Shown: piece after piece, positions 29,706 to 37,695 of the stretch
Numbering within the stretch: position 1 is the stretch's first letter
Layout of the letters: each line of letters begins with the position of its first letter
Assembly (NCBI RefSeq): GCF_014191055.1
Contig: NZ_JACHWB010000001.1
Location: forward strand, 711,875 to 775,874
DNA: 64,000 nt
Direction of reading: 5' to 3'
Source of the DNA: Microvirga lupini
Lineage (GTDB): Bacteria > Pseudomonadota > Alphaproteobacteria > Rhizobiales > Beijerinckiaceae
Notes under the pieces: model-generated
What the model saw: the letters and a program-made list of their open reading frames with translations, nothing else
What the model was told of the DNA's origin: nothing
The model's database searches: none
Translations under genes and position numbers: made by a program

Positions 29706-30863
29706 ATGTCCAACCTCTTTCTCGACATCTACCCCCTCTCCGAGCGCGCCACCAACGACGCGCTCGAGTACATTTTCAAGGCGCACGACCACGGCGGCGA
29801 CGGCATCTGGTCGCCTCACGAGTCGCCGCTGATCCGGCGCCTGGTCGAGCTGTTCACCAAGCGCGGTCTCGACCGCCTGGACGCCGTCCAGAAGCAGATC
29901 CTGGCCTGGGAGGCAGGTGATCACCACAAGCCCAGCGAGGCGCCGGTGGCCCGCCCTGGCATGATGGAGCGCTGGAACGAGGCCGAGCTGTCTCTGGTGA
30001 AGCTTTACCTGGAGAGCCTGCCGCCCGAGCAATGGGGACTGGATGACCATATGATGGCCGTCGACTACGTCGTGCAGCGCTACCTGCCGGCCGACGAGCT
30101 CAAGACCGAAGCCGAGTGGCTGTCGACCCGCGCCGGCATGATGGGCAAGGTGCAGGCAAACCTCGATGCCGCCGCCGTAGCAACCATGACGGGCAAGGGC
30201 GCCGACGCGATCCTGGCGGCTCTGCCCAGCACGGTTGCCCAGGCCGTCAGCCAGTTCAACCTGCCAGCGCAGCAGCGCGCCACCCTGGAGTTCGCCCGGG
30301 TGCGCACCGCTGAGAACGTGCGGGCGCTGACGGATTCCGTGCGGCACCGCATGCGCAACACCATCGTGCAGCACCTGGAGGAGCAACAGACCACCGCCGC
30401 AGGCGTGCCTGGCCAGGCCCTGCAGTCGAAGCTGTTCGACCAGTTCGCCATGCTCAACCGGGACTGGCGTCGCATCGCCGTGACCGAGGCTGGCGAGGCA
30501 CAGACGCAGGGTTATATCGCCAGCCTCAAGCCGGGCACGAAGGTGAAGCGGGTCGAGCAATACGCAACCGCCTGCGGGTTCTGCAAGAAGATCGACGGCG
30601 TGATCGCTACCGTGGTGGCCGCCGACGCGCCGGACAAAGACCCGGAGACCCAGATTTGGCCAGGCAAGAACAACGTCGGTCGCTCCGCCTCGCCGCGCAA
30701 GCGCGTTGGCGACCAGCTGGTGGCGCGTGATCCGGACGAGATGTGGCAGTTGCCGGCAGGCCTGGCGCATCCGCACTGTCGCGGGCGCTGGGTGCCGGTG
30801 ATCGAGGACGAGCCAGGTGACGATCCTGAGTTCGCCGACATGTTGCGCGAGCTGCTGGCGTAG
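29706..30863 (+). CDS. Mu F-like minor head (head morphogenesis) protein
   Basis: A 385-residue protein following the portal, as in SPP1 gp7 / Mu gpF arrangements. The C-terminal domain shows the family pattern RRIAVTEAGEAQTQGYIAS, ACGFCKKIDGVI, and AHPHCRGRWVP. The Cys/His pairs may bind metal. The role is in capsid assembly or DNA ejection. Start ATG at 29706 has only a weak ribosome site. The 244-base gap before it holds a weak GC-rich hairpin and no other recognisable element. Confidence 0.85.
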   Translation: MSNLFLDIYPLSERATNDALEYIFKAHDHGGDGIWSPHESPLIRRLVELFTKRGLDRLDAVQKQILAWEAGDHHKPSEAPVARPGMMERWNEAELSLVKLYLESLPPEQWGLDDHMMAVDYVVQRYLPADELKTEAEWLSTRAGMMGKVQANLDAAAVATMTGKGADAILAALPSTVAQAVSQFNLPAQQRATLEFARVRTAENVRALTDSVRHRMRNTIVQHLEEQQTTAAGVPGQALQSKLFDQFAMLNRDWRRIAVTEAGEAQTQGYIASLKPGTKVKRVEQYATACGFCKKIDGVIATVVAADAPDKDPETQIWPGKNNVGRSASPRKRVGDQLVARDPDEMWQLPAGLAHPHCRGRWVPVIEDEPGDDPEFADMLRELLA

Positions 30864-30916
30864 CGCCACCGCTCAGCTTGCGCTAAAATGATCAAACCTG
30901 ACCCGGAGCCAACCAC

Positions 30917-31132
30917 ATGAAAAAGCTGCTGCTGTCCCTGTACATCGCCACCGCCACTGCCTGCATGGCCGGCGGCCCTGTGTTCGCCGCCGATGCCGGC
31001 AGCTGCTATGCGATCGCTGACGCGGATGCGCGGGCCTACTGCCTGGCGAAGGCGCGCGGCGACAGCGGCACCTGTTACACGATTCAGTCGAGCGGCCTGC
31101 GCTCGCAGTGCCTGGCCGAGGTGCGGAAGTAG
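30917..31132 (+). CDS. Small secreted cysteine-containing protein
   Basis: A 71-residue protein with a signal peptide (MKKLLLSLYIATATACMAGGPVFA). The mature part holds two similar units, CYAIADADARAYCLAKARGD and CYTIQSSGLRSQCLAEVRK, each with two cysteines. This small CxxI...C family occurs near head genes of Pseudomonas-type phages. Periplasmic; function unknown. Confidence 0.65.
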   Translation: MKKLLLSLYIATATACMAGGPVFAADAGSCYAIADADARAYCLAKARGDSGTCYTIQSSGLRSQCLAEVRK

Positions 31133-31191
31133 TTGCAGGCGCGATAGCTCTGCGCGCATACTACCCGGGCACTTCCTTTCCTTCCCCAATT

Positions 31192-31215
31192 GCCGCTCCC
31201 TGGAGCGGCTTTTTT
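31192..31215 (+). terminator. Rho-independent terminator
   Basis: Perfect stem GCCGCTCC / GGAGCGGC with a 2-base loop, then TTTTTT. Confidence 0.88.
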
Positions 31216-31240
31216 ATGCCTGCGCTCCCAGCTGAAATCG

Positions 31241-31262
31241 TCGTGACAGCAAACTGACTTCA
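31241..31262 (+). promoter_or_regulatory. TCGTGAC-class late promoter, +1 at the protease ATG
   Basis: TCGTGAC-AG-CAAACT-GACTTC, then the A of ATG at 31262. No Shine-Dalgarno sequence. Confidence 0.75.
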
Positions 31263-32161
31263 TGAACGAAGCAGAGCGCATCGGCGCGAACCCAGAATAC
31301 CTGAGCATTGGCACCATGCTCAAAGCTCGCCCCTCCGAGGAGGGTGGCGAGCGCTTTATCTATCTGGAAGCCGCCCGCGAAGGCGTTGACCAGCAGAACG
31401 AGTGCGTCCTGGCCAAAGCGCTTGGCGACTCTGCAGAACACTTCCTCAAGTTCGGCAACATCGACATCGATCACAAGACCATGCCGGTGATCGCCAAGGC
31501 TTACGGTTTGACCCTGGCCGAGGCCCAGTCCCATGAGATCGGCACGCCGGAAGACGTGCAGGTCGACGGCAAGTCCGTGCTGGTGAAGGCCCGCCTGTAC
31601 CGTGGCGACACGCCGCTGGCAGCGAACGCGAACATGGTCTGGGACAGCATGACCAAGCTGAACCCGCCGAAGCGCTGGTATGCGTCCGTGGGCGGCGCGA
31701 CTCTGGCGAAAGCCGCCGGCATCGACCCGGCCACCAAGAACCGCGTCGAATTCGTGACGAAGGTGCGCTGGTCGAATCTCGCGATCAGCCAGCAGCCTGT
31801 GAACCAGCATGTCTCCCCGGTCAGCACCATTCCATTTGGTGCCCTGGCCAAGTGCTGGACGGCTGAAGGCTTCAACATGGCCAAGGCCCTGGAGGCGAGC
31901 TTCGCCACCGACGCCGCGGCAAAGACCGGCGGCGCCGCGCTCGGCATGCAGTCGCTCGATACCGGCAGCAACCAGCCGGTCAGCTACTACGACTTCCGCA
32001 ACAAATTGGCCGATGCGCTGCAGGGCAGCCTGGTCGGCCAGAACATGCACGCGATGATCGATCACGCGGTGCAAGAATTCAGTCTGTCGCCAGATGAGGC
32101 GGCGGAGTGGGTGGATCGCTTCCTGAGCGATTTGAAATCTAGTCTATCCAAACGGAGCTAA
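31262..32161 (+). CDS. Prohead protease (XkdF/HK97-type), likely with scaffold-like tail
   Basis: A 299-residue protein. A probable catalytic pair is His in GNIDIDHKTMP (about residue 65) and Ser in WYASVGGATL (about 141), the layout of phage prohead serine proteases. Residues 206-234 (MAKALEAS...GGAALGMQSLDT) closely match residues 37-64 of the major capsid protein, which suggests a shared cleavage or scaffold segment. The helical C-terminus may act as scaffold, as in Mu gpI/Z. Followed after two bases by the scaffold gene. Confidence 0.75.
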   Translation: MNEAERIGANPEYLSIGTMLKARPSEEGGERFIYLEAAREGVDQQNECVLAKALGDSAEHFLKFGNIDIDHKTMPVIAKAYGLTLAEAQSHEIGTPEDVQVDGKSVLVKARLYRGDTPLAANANMVWDSMTKLNPPKRWYASVGGATLAKAAGIDPATKNRVEFVTKVRWSNLAISQQPVNQHVSPVSTIPFGALAKCWTAEGFNMAKALEASFATDAAAKTGGAALGMQSLDTGSNQPVSYYDFRNKLADALQGSLVGQNMHAMIDHAVQEFSLSPDEAAEWVDRFLSDLKSSLSKRS

Positions 32162-32163
32162 AC

Positions 32164-32793
32164 ATGAGCACTGGCAAATTCGATGAATTGCTCGCTCAGC
32201 TCAATGCTGAGCAAGAAGAGCAATCCACCCTGGCCAAGGCCCTTCCGGCGGATGGCGGTGAGGACGACAAGGCGATCCAAACTGCTTCCGCTGAAGGTGC
32301 CGAAGGCGAGAACACCAATCCCGAGGACGAAGGCGAAGAGGGCAAGCAGCCCCTGGCCAAGTCCATGACCACCGCCGAAGGCGAAGAGCTGGAAATCGTC
32401 GACGCAGGTGAGCTGATCAAGTCGCTGCACGACCTGACCGGCCGCACCACCGTGGTCGAGGAAACCCTGACCAAGGGCCTGGAAGCCGCTCTCGGTCTGA
32501 TCAAGGGCCAAGGCGACATGATCAAGTCCCTGCAGGGCCAGATCAGCAAGCTGGGTGGCCAAGGCGCTGGTCGCAAGACCGTGCTGGCTGTGCACGAGCG
32601 CGCCGCTCCTGCCGCCGAAACCCTGGCCAAGTCCCAAGCCGAAGAAGGCATGACCAAGGAACAGTTCCTGGCCAAGTCCGAAGCTGCCTGGCAGGCCAAC
32701 AAGATCACCGGCATCGAATTCTCCGCAGTGGACGCAGCTTTGCGCACCGGCGGCAAGCTCGACCCGTCGCTGATCCAACGCATCGTTCAGTAA
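32164..32793 (+). CDS. Probable scaffolding / capsid assembly protein
   Basis: A 209-residue acidic, helical protein between protease and capsid genes. The N-terminus FDELLAQLNAEQEEQSTLAKA is followed by a Glu/Asp-rich linker and a coiled coil (LTKGLEAALGLIKGQGDMIKSLQGQISKLGG). Position and composition fit a scaffold that is cleaved or released during maturation. It starts two bases after the protease stop, with AAACGGAGC-type Shine-Dalgarno inside the protease end. Confidence 0.7.
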   Translation: MSTGKFDELLAQLNAEQEEQSTLAKALPADGGEDDKAIQTASAEGAEGENTNPEDEGEEGKQPLAKSMTTAEGEELEIVDAGELIKSLHDLTGRTTVVEETLTKGLEAALGLIKGQGDMIKSLQGQISKLGGQGAGRKTVLAVHERAAPAAETLAKSQAEEGMTKEQFLAKSEAAWQANKITGIEFSAVDAALRTGGKLDPSLIQRIVQ

Positions 32794-32835
32794 CCCGCCG
32801 CACTGGCAAAACCATCCACTGAGGATACCAAATCG

Positions 32836-34344
32836 ATGGACGCAAACTCCCTACTCGCTCAGCTTGCCAGCAGCGCAACTGCTACGAGCGGCGGCAACTC
32901 CCAGCTCGGCGGCTCGATGGGCGGCGCAGGCGCTGACCTGCTGAAAGCCCTCGAGGCCAGCAACTACCAGACCGACGTCGCCACCCTGGACGGCGGTGGT
33001 GCTCTCGGCATCCAGTCGCTGGACACCGCGATGAAGACCGTTGTTCAGGAAGAGAAGCACTTCACCCTGTTCAACCGCCTGCAGCGCACCAACGCCACCA
33101 ACATCGTCGACGAGTACACCCGTCAGAACAACATCGGCGGCTTCCTGGGCGGCTCGACCAACACCCAGATGGGTCAGGTTCGCGCGGCTACCGGCGAATA
33201 CAAGCGCGAAGTTGGCTTCGTGAAGTTCCTGATGACCCTGCGTCAGGTCGGTTACGTGCTGAACGTCGGCAACAACCTGGCCCAGCCGCTGGCTGTCGAA
33301 GAGCGCAACGGTGCCAAGCAGCTGCTCACCGACGCCAACTACCTGCTGTATCACGGCAACGCTGATGCCAGCCCGACCCAGTACGACGGCATCATCAAGC
33401 AGATCGAAGACGGCGTTTCCAAGGGCGAGATCGCTCCGGAAAACGTCATCGACATGCAGGGCAAGAAGCTCGACAGCGTCGAGGCCTTCAGCCAGGTCAA
33501 CGTTTCCGTGGGCAACTACGGTTCGTGGGGCCGCAGCACCGACGTGTTCCTGCCGATGAGCGTGCAGAACGACCTCAACCAGGGTCTGGATCCTGCCTTC
33601 CGCTGGACTCCGCAGGGCATGAACACCCCGATGGTCGGTGGCCATGTCGAAGGCATCCGTCTGCAGGGTGGCGTTCTGCGCACCAACGAAGACACCTTCA
33701 TCCATAACGAGTACCACCCGATGGTGTCGCCGTTCGAGGTGACTCAGCCGGTCGTGGCCGCTGCCAACGCCGCATTCAAGCCTGCCAGCATCGCCGGCGT
33801 GGCTGCTGCCGACGCATCGTCCCAGTTCACCAGCACTCGTGCCGGTAACTACTTCTACGCTGTCGCCGGTATCGGCGCCAACGGTGAAGGCCTGACTGCT
33901 GTCGTGAAGTCGGCCCAGGTCGCAGTTGCTGCGGGCAACAAGGTCACCCTGACCATCACCCCGTCTGCCGCGAACTCCGAAACTGGCTACGCGATCTATC
34001 GCAGCCGCCAGAACGGCAGCAACGACACCGCCGACATGCGTCTGGTGAAGGTCATCGCGAAGGCCCAGGGTGCCAACACCGTGTTCGTCGACCTGAACCG
34101 CGACATCCCGGGCACCGTCACTGTGCCGCTGCTGAACATGGACACCGGCGCCGATGCCATCGGCTGGCGTCAGTTCCAGCCGATGACCAAGATCCCGCTG
34201 CCCTTCGGTGTCGGTGGTGTCCCGGTTCATTCCTGGTTCCAGTTTCTATTCGGTTACCTCCGCGTGACCAAGCCGAAGCACCACGGCATGATCAAAAATA
34301 TCTTGCCCTCAAACTCGAAGTGGCGCCCGCACCAAGGGGAGTAA
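32836..34344 (+). CDS. Major capsid protein with Ig/FN3-like insertion
   Basis: A 502-residue protein behind GAGG. The N-terminal region (residues 37-64, KALEAS...GALGIQSLDT) matches a part of the protease. EEKHFTLFNRLQRTNATNIVDEYTRQN and the later RLQGGVLRTNEDTFIH ... MVSPFEVTQPV segment are typical of HK97-fold capsids of myoviruses. Residues about 335-425 (NYFYAVAGIGANGEG ... VTLTITPSAANSETGYAIYRSR) form an FN3-like domain placed within the capsid fold, likely exposed on the shell. The C-terminus returns to a capsid-like strand region. Confidence 0.85.
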   Translation: MDANSLLAQLASSATATSGGNSQLGGSMGGAGADLLKALEASNYQTDVATLDGGGALGIQSLDTAMKTVVQEEKHFTLFNRLQRTNATNIVDEYTRQNNIGGFLGGSTNTQMGQVRAATGEYKREVGFVKFLMTLRQVGYVLNVGNNLAQPLAVEERNGAKQLLTDANYLLYHGNADASPTQYDGIIKQIEDGVSKGEIAPENVIDMQGKKLDSVEAFSQVNVSVGNYGSWGRSTDVFLPMSVQNDLNQGLDPAFRWTPQGMNTPMVGGHVEGIRLQGGVLRTNEDTFIHNEYHPMVSPFEVTQPVVAAANAAFKPASIAGVAAADASSQFTSTRAGNYFYAVAGIGANGEGLTAVVKSAQVAVAAGNKVTLTITPSAANSETGYAIYRSRQNGSNDTADMRLVKVIAKAQGANTVFVDLNRDIPGTVTVPLLNMDTGADAIGWRQFQPMTKIPLPFGVGGVPVHSWFQFLFGYLRVTKPKHHGMIKNILPSNSKWRPHQGE

Positions 34345-34372
34345 TGGCGTCCACACGCTAGAGTGAGTTAGA

Positions 34373-34404
34373 ATGGCGGCCTTTATAGGCCGCCATTTCT
34401 ATTT
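34373..34404 (+). terminator. Terminator after the capsid gene
   Basis: Stem ATGGCGGCC / GGCCGCCAT with a 6-base loop, then TTCTATTT. It overlaps an upstream ATG in the frame of the next gene, which argues that the gene really starts at 34409. Confidence 0.8.
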
Positions 34405-34408
34405 GACC

Positions 34409-35311
34409 ATGCCAAAATTTACGATCGACGAATGCTTTGAAGAGGCAAAAAAATACAGCGCGAGAGTTGATTTTTTCAAAGGAAGCCCGGCCGCATACGC
34501 CGCTCTTCAGAAAAGAAAACTGCTTTCTGATGCTTGCTCCCACATGACGCTTTCTCCCAGGTATTCGTACACGCGCTGGGACGTTGCATCGGCATTCGCT
34601 GAGGCAGCGAAATACAAAAATCGAGCTGAGTTCAAGCGCAAATGTCCTGGCGCCTACGAGTTCGCGCTGGCCAACGAAATCCTAGACCAGGCATGCTCAA
34701 CAATGCGTAGTGGGCATCGCTTTTGGCACCTGTTTGAGCTTATGGCGGTCGCGCTGAAGTATGATGACTGGGGTCAATTTCAAAGGCATGAGCGTCAAGC
34801 CTACACTTACGCTACGAAATACAAGCTGCAGGCTCTAGCTAGCTCTCACATGAAAAAGTTGCGCATCACCTGGACAAAGGATTTGGCAATGGCCGAGGCC
34901 GCCAAGCACCAGTCGCGCGGACTATTCCAGGCAGCAGCCTCCGGCGCCTACAAGCACGCCGATCAATATGGTTACCTCGACGAGGCGTGTGCCCACATGC
35001 CGCCACCGGAGTATGGGTTCTCGAAGGAAAAGCCGTCCGTGCTTTACCATCTCCGCATCACCACCCCTAGCGTCGTGCTCTACAAAATCGGCATTACAAA
35101 CCGAGATCCTGCCGCAAGGGTGAAAGGCATGGGAGTGCCGGCGGGCACTGATGTCGAGGTTCTGGACATGATCAAATTTGAATCTGGTCGTGATGCCAGA
35201 ATCGCAGAGAAGCGTTTGCATCGGCGGCATGCCGAGCATCGCTACACTGGAGCGCCGGTGTTGAAGAACGGAAATACCGAGCTTTTCACCGTCAACGTTC
35301 TCGAAATTTAG
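34409..35311 (+). CDS. GIY-YIG-like homing endonuclease with N-terminal repeats
   Basis: A 300-residue protein (start at 34409). Residues 1-200 consist of four repeats of about 45 residues with the pattern A..A.KY..R..F...AYxxA....LDxACxHM (DACSHM, QACSTM, SSHMKK, EACAHM). The C-terminal 100 residues resemble a T5orf172/GIY-YIG nuclease: YHLRI ... VLYKIGITNRDPAARVKGMG, then ARIAEKRLHRRH. Codon use is AT-richer than the capsid genes around it and no Shine-Dalgarno sequence is seen. All this marks a mobile gene inserted after the capsid gene. Confidence 0.72.
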   Translation: MPKFTIDECFEEAKKYSARVDFFKGSPAAYAALQKRKLLSDACSHMTLSPRYSYTRWDVASAFAEAAKYKNRAEFKRKCPGAYEFALANEILDQACSTMRSGHRFWHLFELMAVALKYDDWGQFQRHERQAYTYATKYKLQALASSHMKKLRITWTKDLAMAEAAKHQSRGLFQAAASGAYKHADQYGYLDEACAHMPPPEYGFSKEKPSVLYHLRITTPSVVLYKIGITNRDPAARVKGMGVPAGTDVEVLDMIKFESGRDARIAEKRLHRRHAEHRYTGAPVLKNGNTELFTVNVLEI

Positions 35312-35329
35312 CGATCAGAGGATCCTTCC

Positions 35330-35758
35330 ATGCCCCGCGTAATTTGTGACCTGCCGTTCGCCAGCGATCTGATCAACGGCGTTGCATTCCATCCGCTCGA
35401 CCAGGGCGGCAAGATTTCCGACGACATCGAGACCGAGCTGGCCGAGTGGTTCGCCACCATCCCCGGCTACAAGCTGGACGAGGAAGGCACCGAGCCCGAG
35501 GCGCCGGTAGTGACCCCGCCCCCGAAGCTGACCAAGGCCCAGCAGAAGGCTGCCGATAAGGCTGCCGCGCAGAAGGCCGCGGAAGAAGCGGCAGCCAAGG
35601 CGAAGCCCGAGGCTCCGGCGACCACCGAGACCGCTGCAACCGAGTCCCAGGCCGAGACCCAGTCTGAGGGCGACACCCAGACCGAAACCCAGTCCGAAAC
35701 CGAAACTGAGACCGAAGCCACGGCCTCGGAAGAAGGTTCGCAGGACGCAGTGTTCTAA
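35330..35758 (+). CDS. Hypothetical head-region protein with acidic repeat tail
   Basis: A 142-residue protein behind GAGGATCC. The N-terminal 50 residues (VICDLPFASDLINGVAFHPLDQGG ... LAEWFATIPGYKL) are a folded unit seen after capsid genes in related phages. An Ala/Lys-rich helix and then a TETQSETETE-rich tail follow. Possibly a capsid decoration or connector accessory protein. Confidence 0.6.
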   Translation: MPRVICDLPFASDLINGVAFHPLDQGGKISDDIETELAEWFATIPGYKLDEEGTEPEAPVVTPPPKLTKAQQKAADKAAAQKAAEEAAAKAKPEAPATTETAATESQAETQSEGDTQTETQSETETETEATASEEGSQDAVF

Positions 35759-35767
35759 GGAGGACAC

Positions 35768-35911
35768 ATGAAGGAGACCATCCGCAAGCTGTTGAACAAC
35801 CTCAACATCGGCACCAACAAGGCGAAGGTCGGCGACTATGTTGCCAGCCTGGAAGACCGCATCAAGACCCTGGAGACCAAGGTCGCCGCTCTGGAATCTG
35901 CCGCCGCCTGA
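35768..35911 (+). CDS. Small head-region protein, 47 aa
   Basis: ATG at 35768 behind a very strong TAAGGAGG. The sequence starts MKETIRKLLNNLNIGTNKAK and ends in a leucine-zipper-like helix (IKTLETKVAALESAAA). Its ribosome-binding site is the best in this region, so it should be abundant; the short coiled coil suggests an oligomeric capsid accessory protein. Confidence 0.65.
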   Translation: MKETIRKLLNNLNIGTNKAKVGDYVASLEDRIKTLETKVAALESAAA

Positions 35912-35914
35912 CCG

Positions 35915-35936
35915 GCGTGATGTCACACTAAAGGCC
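35915..35936 (+). promoter_or_regulatory. TCGTGAC-class late promoter inside a terminator
   Basis: GCGTGAT-GT-CACACT-AAAGGC, +1 near 35936. The predicted start lies in the left arm of the terminator stem at 35931-35951. Confidence 0.6.
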
Positions 35937-35954
35937 GCCGCGTGCGGCCTTTTT
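35931..35954 (+). terminator. Rho-independent terminator
   Basis: Stem AAGGCCGC / GCGGCCTT with a 5-base loop, then TTTC. Read-through RNA makes the full hairpin; RNA from the overlapping promoter should lack most of the left arm. Confidence 0.8.
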
Positions 35955-35968
35955 CTTGAGGATTTTTC

Positions 35969-37042
35969 ATGACCACGATCATCGCCGGCAGCCCGGCCAG
36001 CTTCTCCGTAACCGTCCAGGCGAACGGCCAGCCTGTGCCGATCACGGGCGGCGTCGAGGCCCGTGTCTTCTCCATGGACGGCAAGCAGGAGTTCGTGCCG
36101 GCCTTCCCGGCCCAGGGCGACGCATCCGGTGCTGTCGCGGTCGAGCTCGACGATACCCAGACCGGCACGCTGCCAGCCGGCGACGTCATGCTCGTGCTGT
36201 CGGGCGGCTTCGGGATCAAGCGGTTCAAGCTGACAGTGGAGACGCTGTTCGAGCCCACTCGCACATCCCTGTTCATCAAAGACATCATCATCGAGGAGCT
36301 GCGCAACGATCGCCTGATGGCGGCCGCTGCCGGCGTGCTGCAGGACGTGGTGGTGAGCGACGACTACCTGTGGGACAAGATTCGGGCCGCAGAATCCGAG
36401 CTGTCGCACACCCTGCGCGTGCCGTTGGTGCCCACCCGCTTTTTCCCGAACCAGCCCACCCAGGAGCAGATCGACGCACTGGACGGCATGGCCTGGGCGG
36501 TCGAGGTCGGCAACGACTACGACCCGACCATGTGGCAGGGCGACAAGTGGGGCTTCATCGTTACCCGCGAGCGCCCGATCATCTCGATTGATGACCTGGT
36601 GTTCCGGTACCCGGGCGGCAGCTTCGGTGTGGTGAACATCCCGCCGCAGTGGATCAACGTCGACGCGAAGTACGGTCACGTGCGCATCGTGCCGACCACC
36701 AGCGTGGTCTACAACGGCATGGCCGGCGCCGTGATGATGGCCGGCGTCAGCGGGCGGATCATTCCGTCCATGATCCAGATGACCTACACCGCGGGCCTGA
36801 CCGACGTTGCCAACACCTACCCGGAGCTGCTGGACGCCATTAAGAAGAAGGCCGTGCTCAAGGTCGTCGGCGACACCTTCCTGCCGCAGTCCGGATCGAT
36901 CAGCGCTGACGGCCTGTCGCAGTCGCTGTCGGCCGACATGGGCAAATACTACGAGGCCATCGACCACATCATCAACGGCCCGGCCGGCAGCAACGGCGGC
37001 CTGATGTCGAAGATCCATGGCATCCGTATGATGGTCATGTAA
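35969..37042 (+). CDS. Head-tail connector (adaptor) protein with N-terminal Ig-like domain
   Basis: A 357-residue protein. Residues 1-90 are strand-rich (SPASFSVTVQANGQPVP, SGAVAVELDDTQTG) like a small Ig domain. The rest, SDDYLWDKIRAAESELSHTLRVPLVPT ... YPELLDAIKKKAVLKVVGDT, is of the gp6/gp15 connector type that joins portal and tail. The gene follows a terminator and precedes the next neck gene by nine bases. Confidence 0.65.
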   Translation: MTTIIAGSPASFSVTVQANGQPVPITGGVEARVFSMDGKQEFVPAFPAQGDASGAVAVELDDTQTGTLPAGDVMLVLSGGFGIKRFKLTVETLFEPTRTSLFIKDIIIEELRNDRLMAAAAGVLQDVVVSDDYLWDKIRAAESELSHTLRVPLVPTRFFPNQPTQEQIDALDGMAWAVEVGNDYDPTMWQGDKWGFIVTRERPIISIDDLVFRYPGGSFGVVNIPPQWINVDAKYGHVRIVPTTSVVYNGMAGAVMMAGVSGRIIPSMIQMTYTAGLTDVANTYPELLDAIKKKAVLKVVGDTFLPQSGSISADGLSQSLSADMGKYYEAIDHIINGPAGSNGGLMSKIHGIRMMVM

Positions 37043-37051
37043 GGGGGCTCC

Positions 37052-37693
37052 ATGCGCTTAAATCCCAACGCCTTCAACCGCCACGTGGTCAAGATGGGCC
37101 AGCAGGTGCTGTGGCGCCCGGCCTACGCCTGCTCCTGCACCAACCCGGACAGCGGCGCGCCGGATCCGAAATGCAAGCTGTGCCGCAAGCACGGGCGCAT
37201 CTGGAGCGAGCCGCTGCAGACCGTGGTCGGCCTACAGAAGCAGGAGGTCAAGCCAGAGTGGGAGAACTCAGGCCTCTGGGAGGCCGGCGACCTGATGGTG
37301 ACCGTCCCGGAGAACTCGCCCATGTGGAATGGCGGCCAGTTCGACCGGGTCACCATGCTCAACGCCGAGGATCGCTTCTCCAAGCCCCTGGTGCGCGGCC
37401 GGCCCGACGAGGATCTGTCCACGCTGTCGGTGAAGCGGATCGAGCGGGTATTCTGGAAGCACCCGGTGACCCAGGCGCTGGTCGAGGGCGGCATTCCTGT
37501 GGTTGACGCAGAGGGCAAGATCACCTGGGGTGAGGGGGCGCCACCAACTGGCATGGCCTACAGCATCACCGGCTTCAAGTACCCCGACTATTTCATCTGG
37601 GCCGAGCTCCCGTCGAACAGGAACATGCATTCCGGGGTGCGCCTGCCCAAGCGGGTCGTGCTGCGGCGATGGGATCTTATTTCGCGCGGGTGA
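37052..37693 (+). CDS. Neck / head-completion protein with zinc-binding cysteines
   Basis: A 213-residue protein behind AAGGGGG. Near the N-terminus, YACSCTNPDSGAPDPKCKLCRKHGRIW has a four-Cys zinc knuckle. The rest is strand-rich (GLQKQEVKPEWENSG, GDLMVTVPENSPMW) as in head-completion or stopper proteins. The position between connector and tail terminator supports a neck role. Confidence 0.6.
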   Translation: MRLNPNAFNRHVVKMGQQVLWRPAYACSCTNPDSGAPDPKCKLCRKHGRIWSEPLQTVVGLQKQEVKPEWENSGLWEAGDLMVTVPENSPMWNGGQFDRVTMLNAEDRFSKPLVRGRPDEDLSTLSVKRIERVFWKHPVTQALVEGGIPVVDAEGKITWGEGAPPTGMAYSITGFKYPDYFIWAELPSNRNMHSGVRLPKRVVLRRWDLISRG

Positions 37694-37695
37694 GG

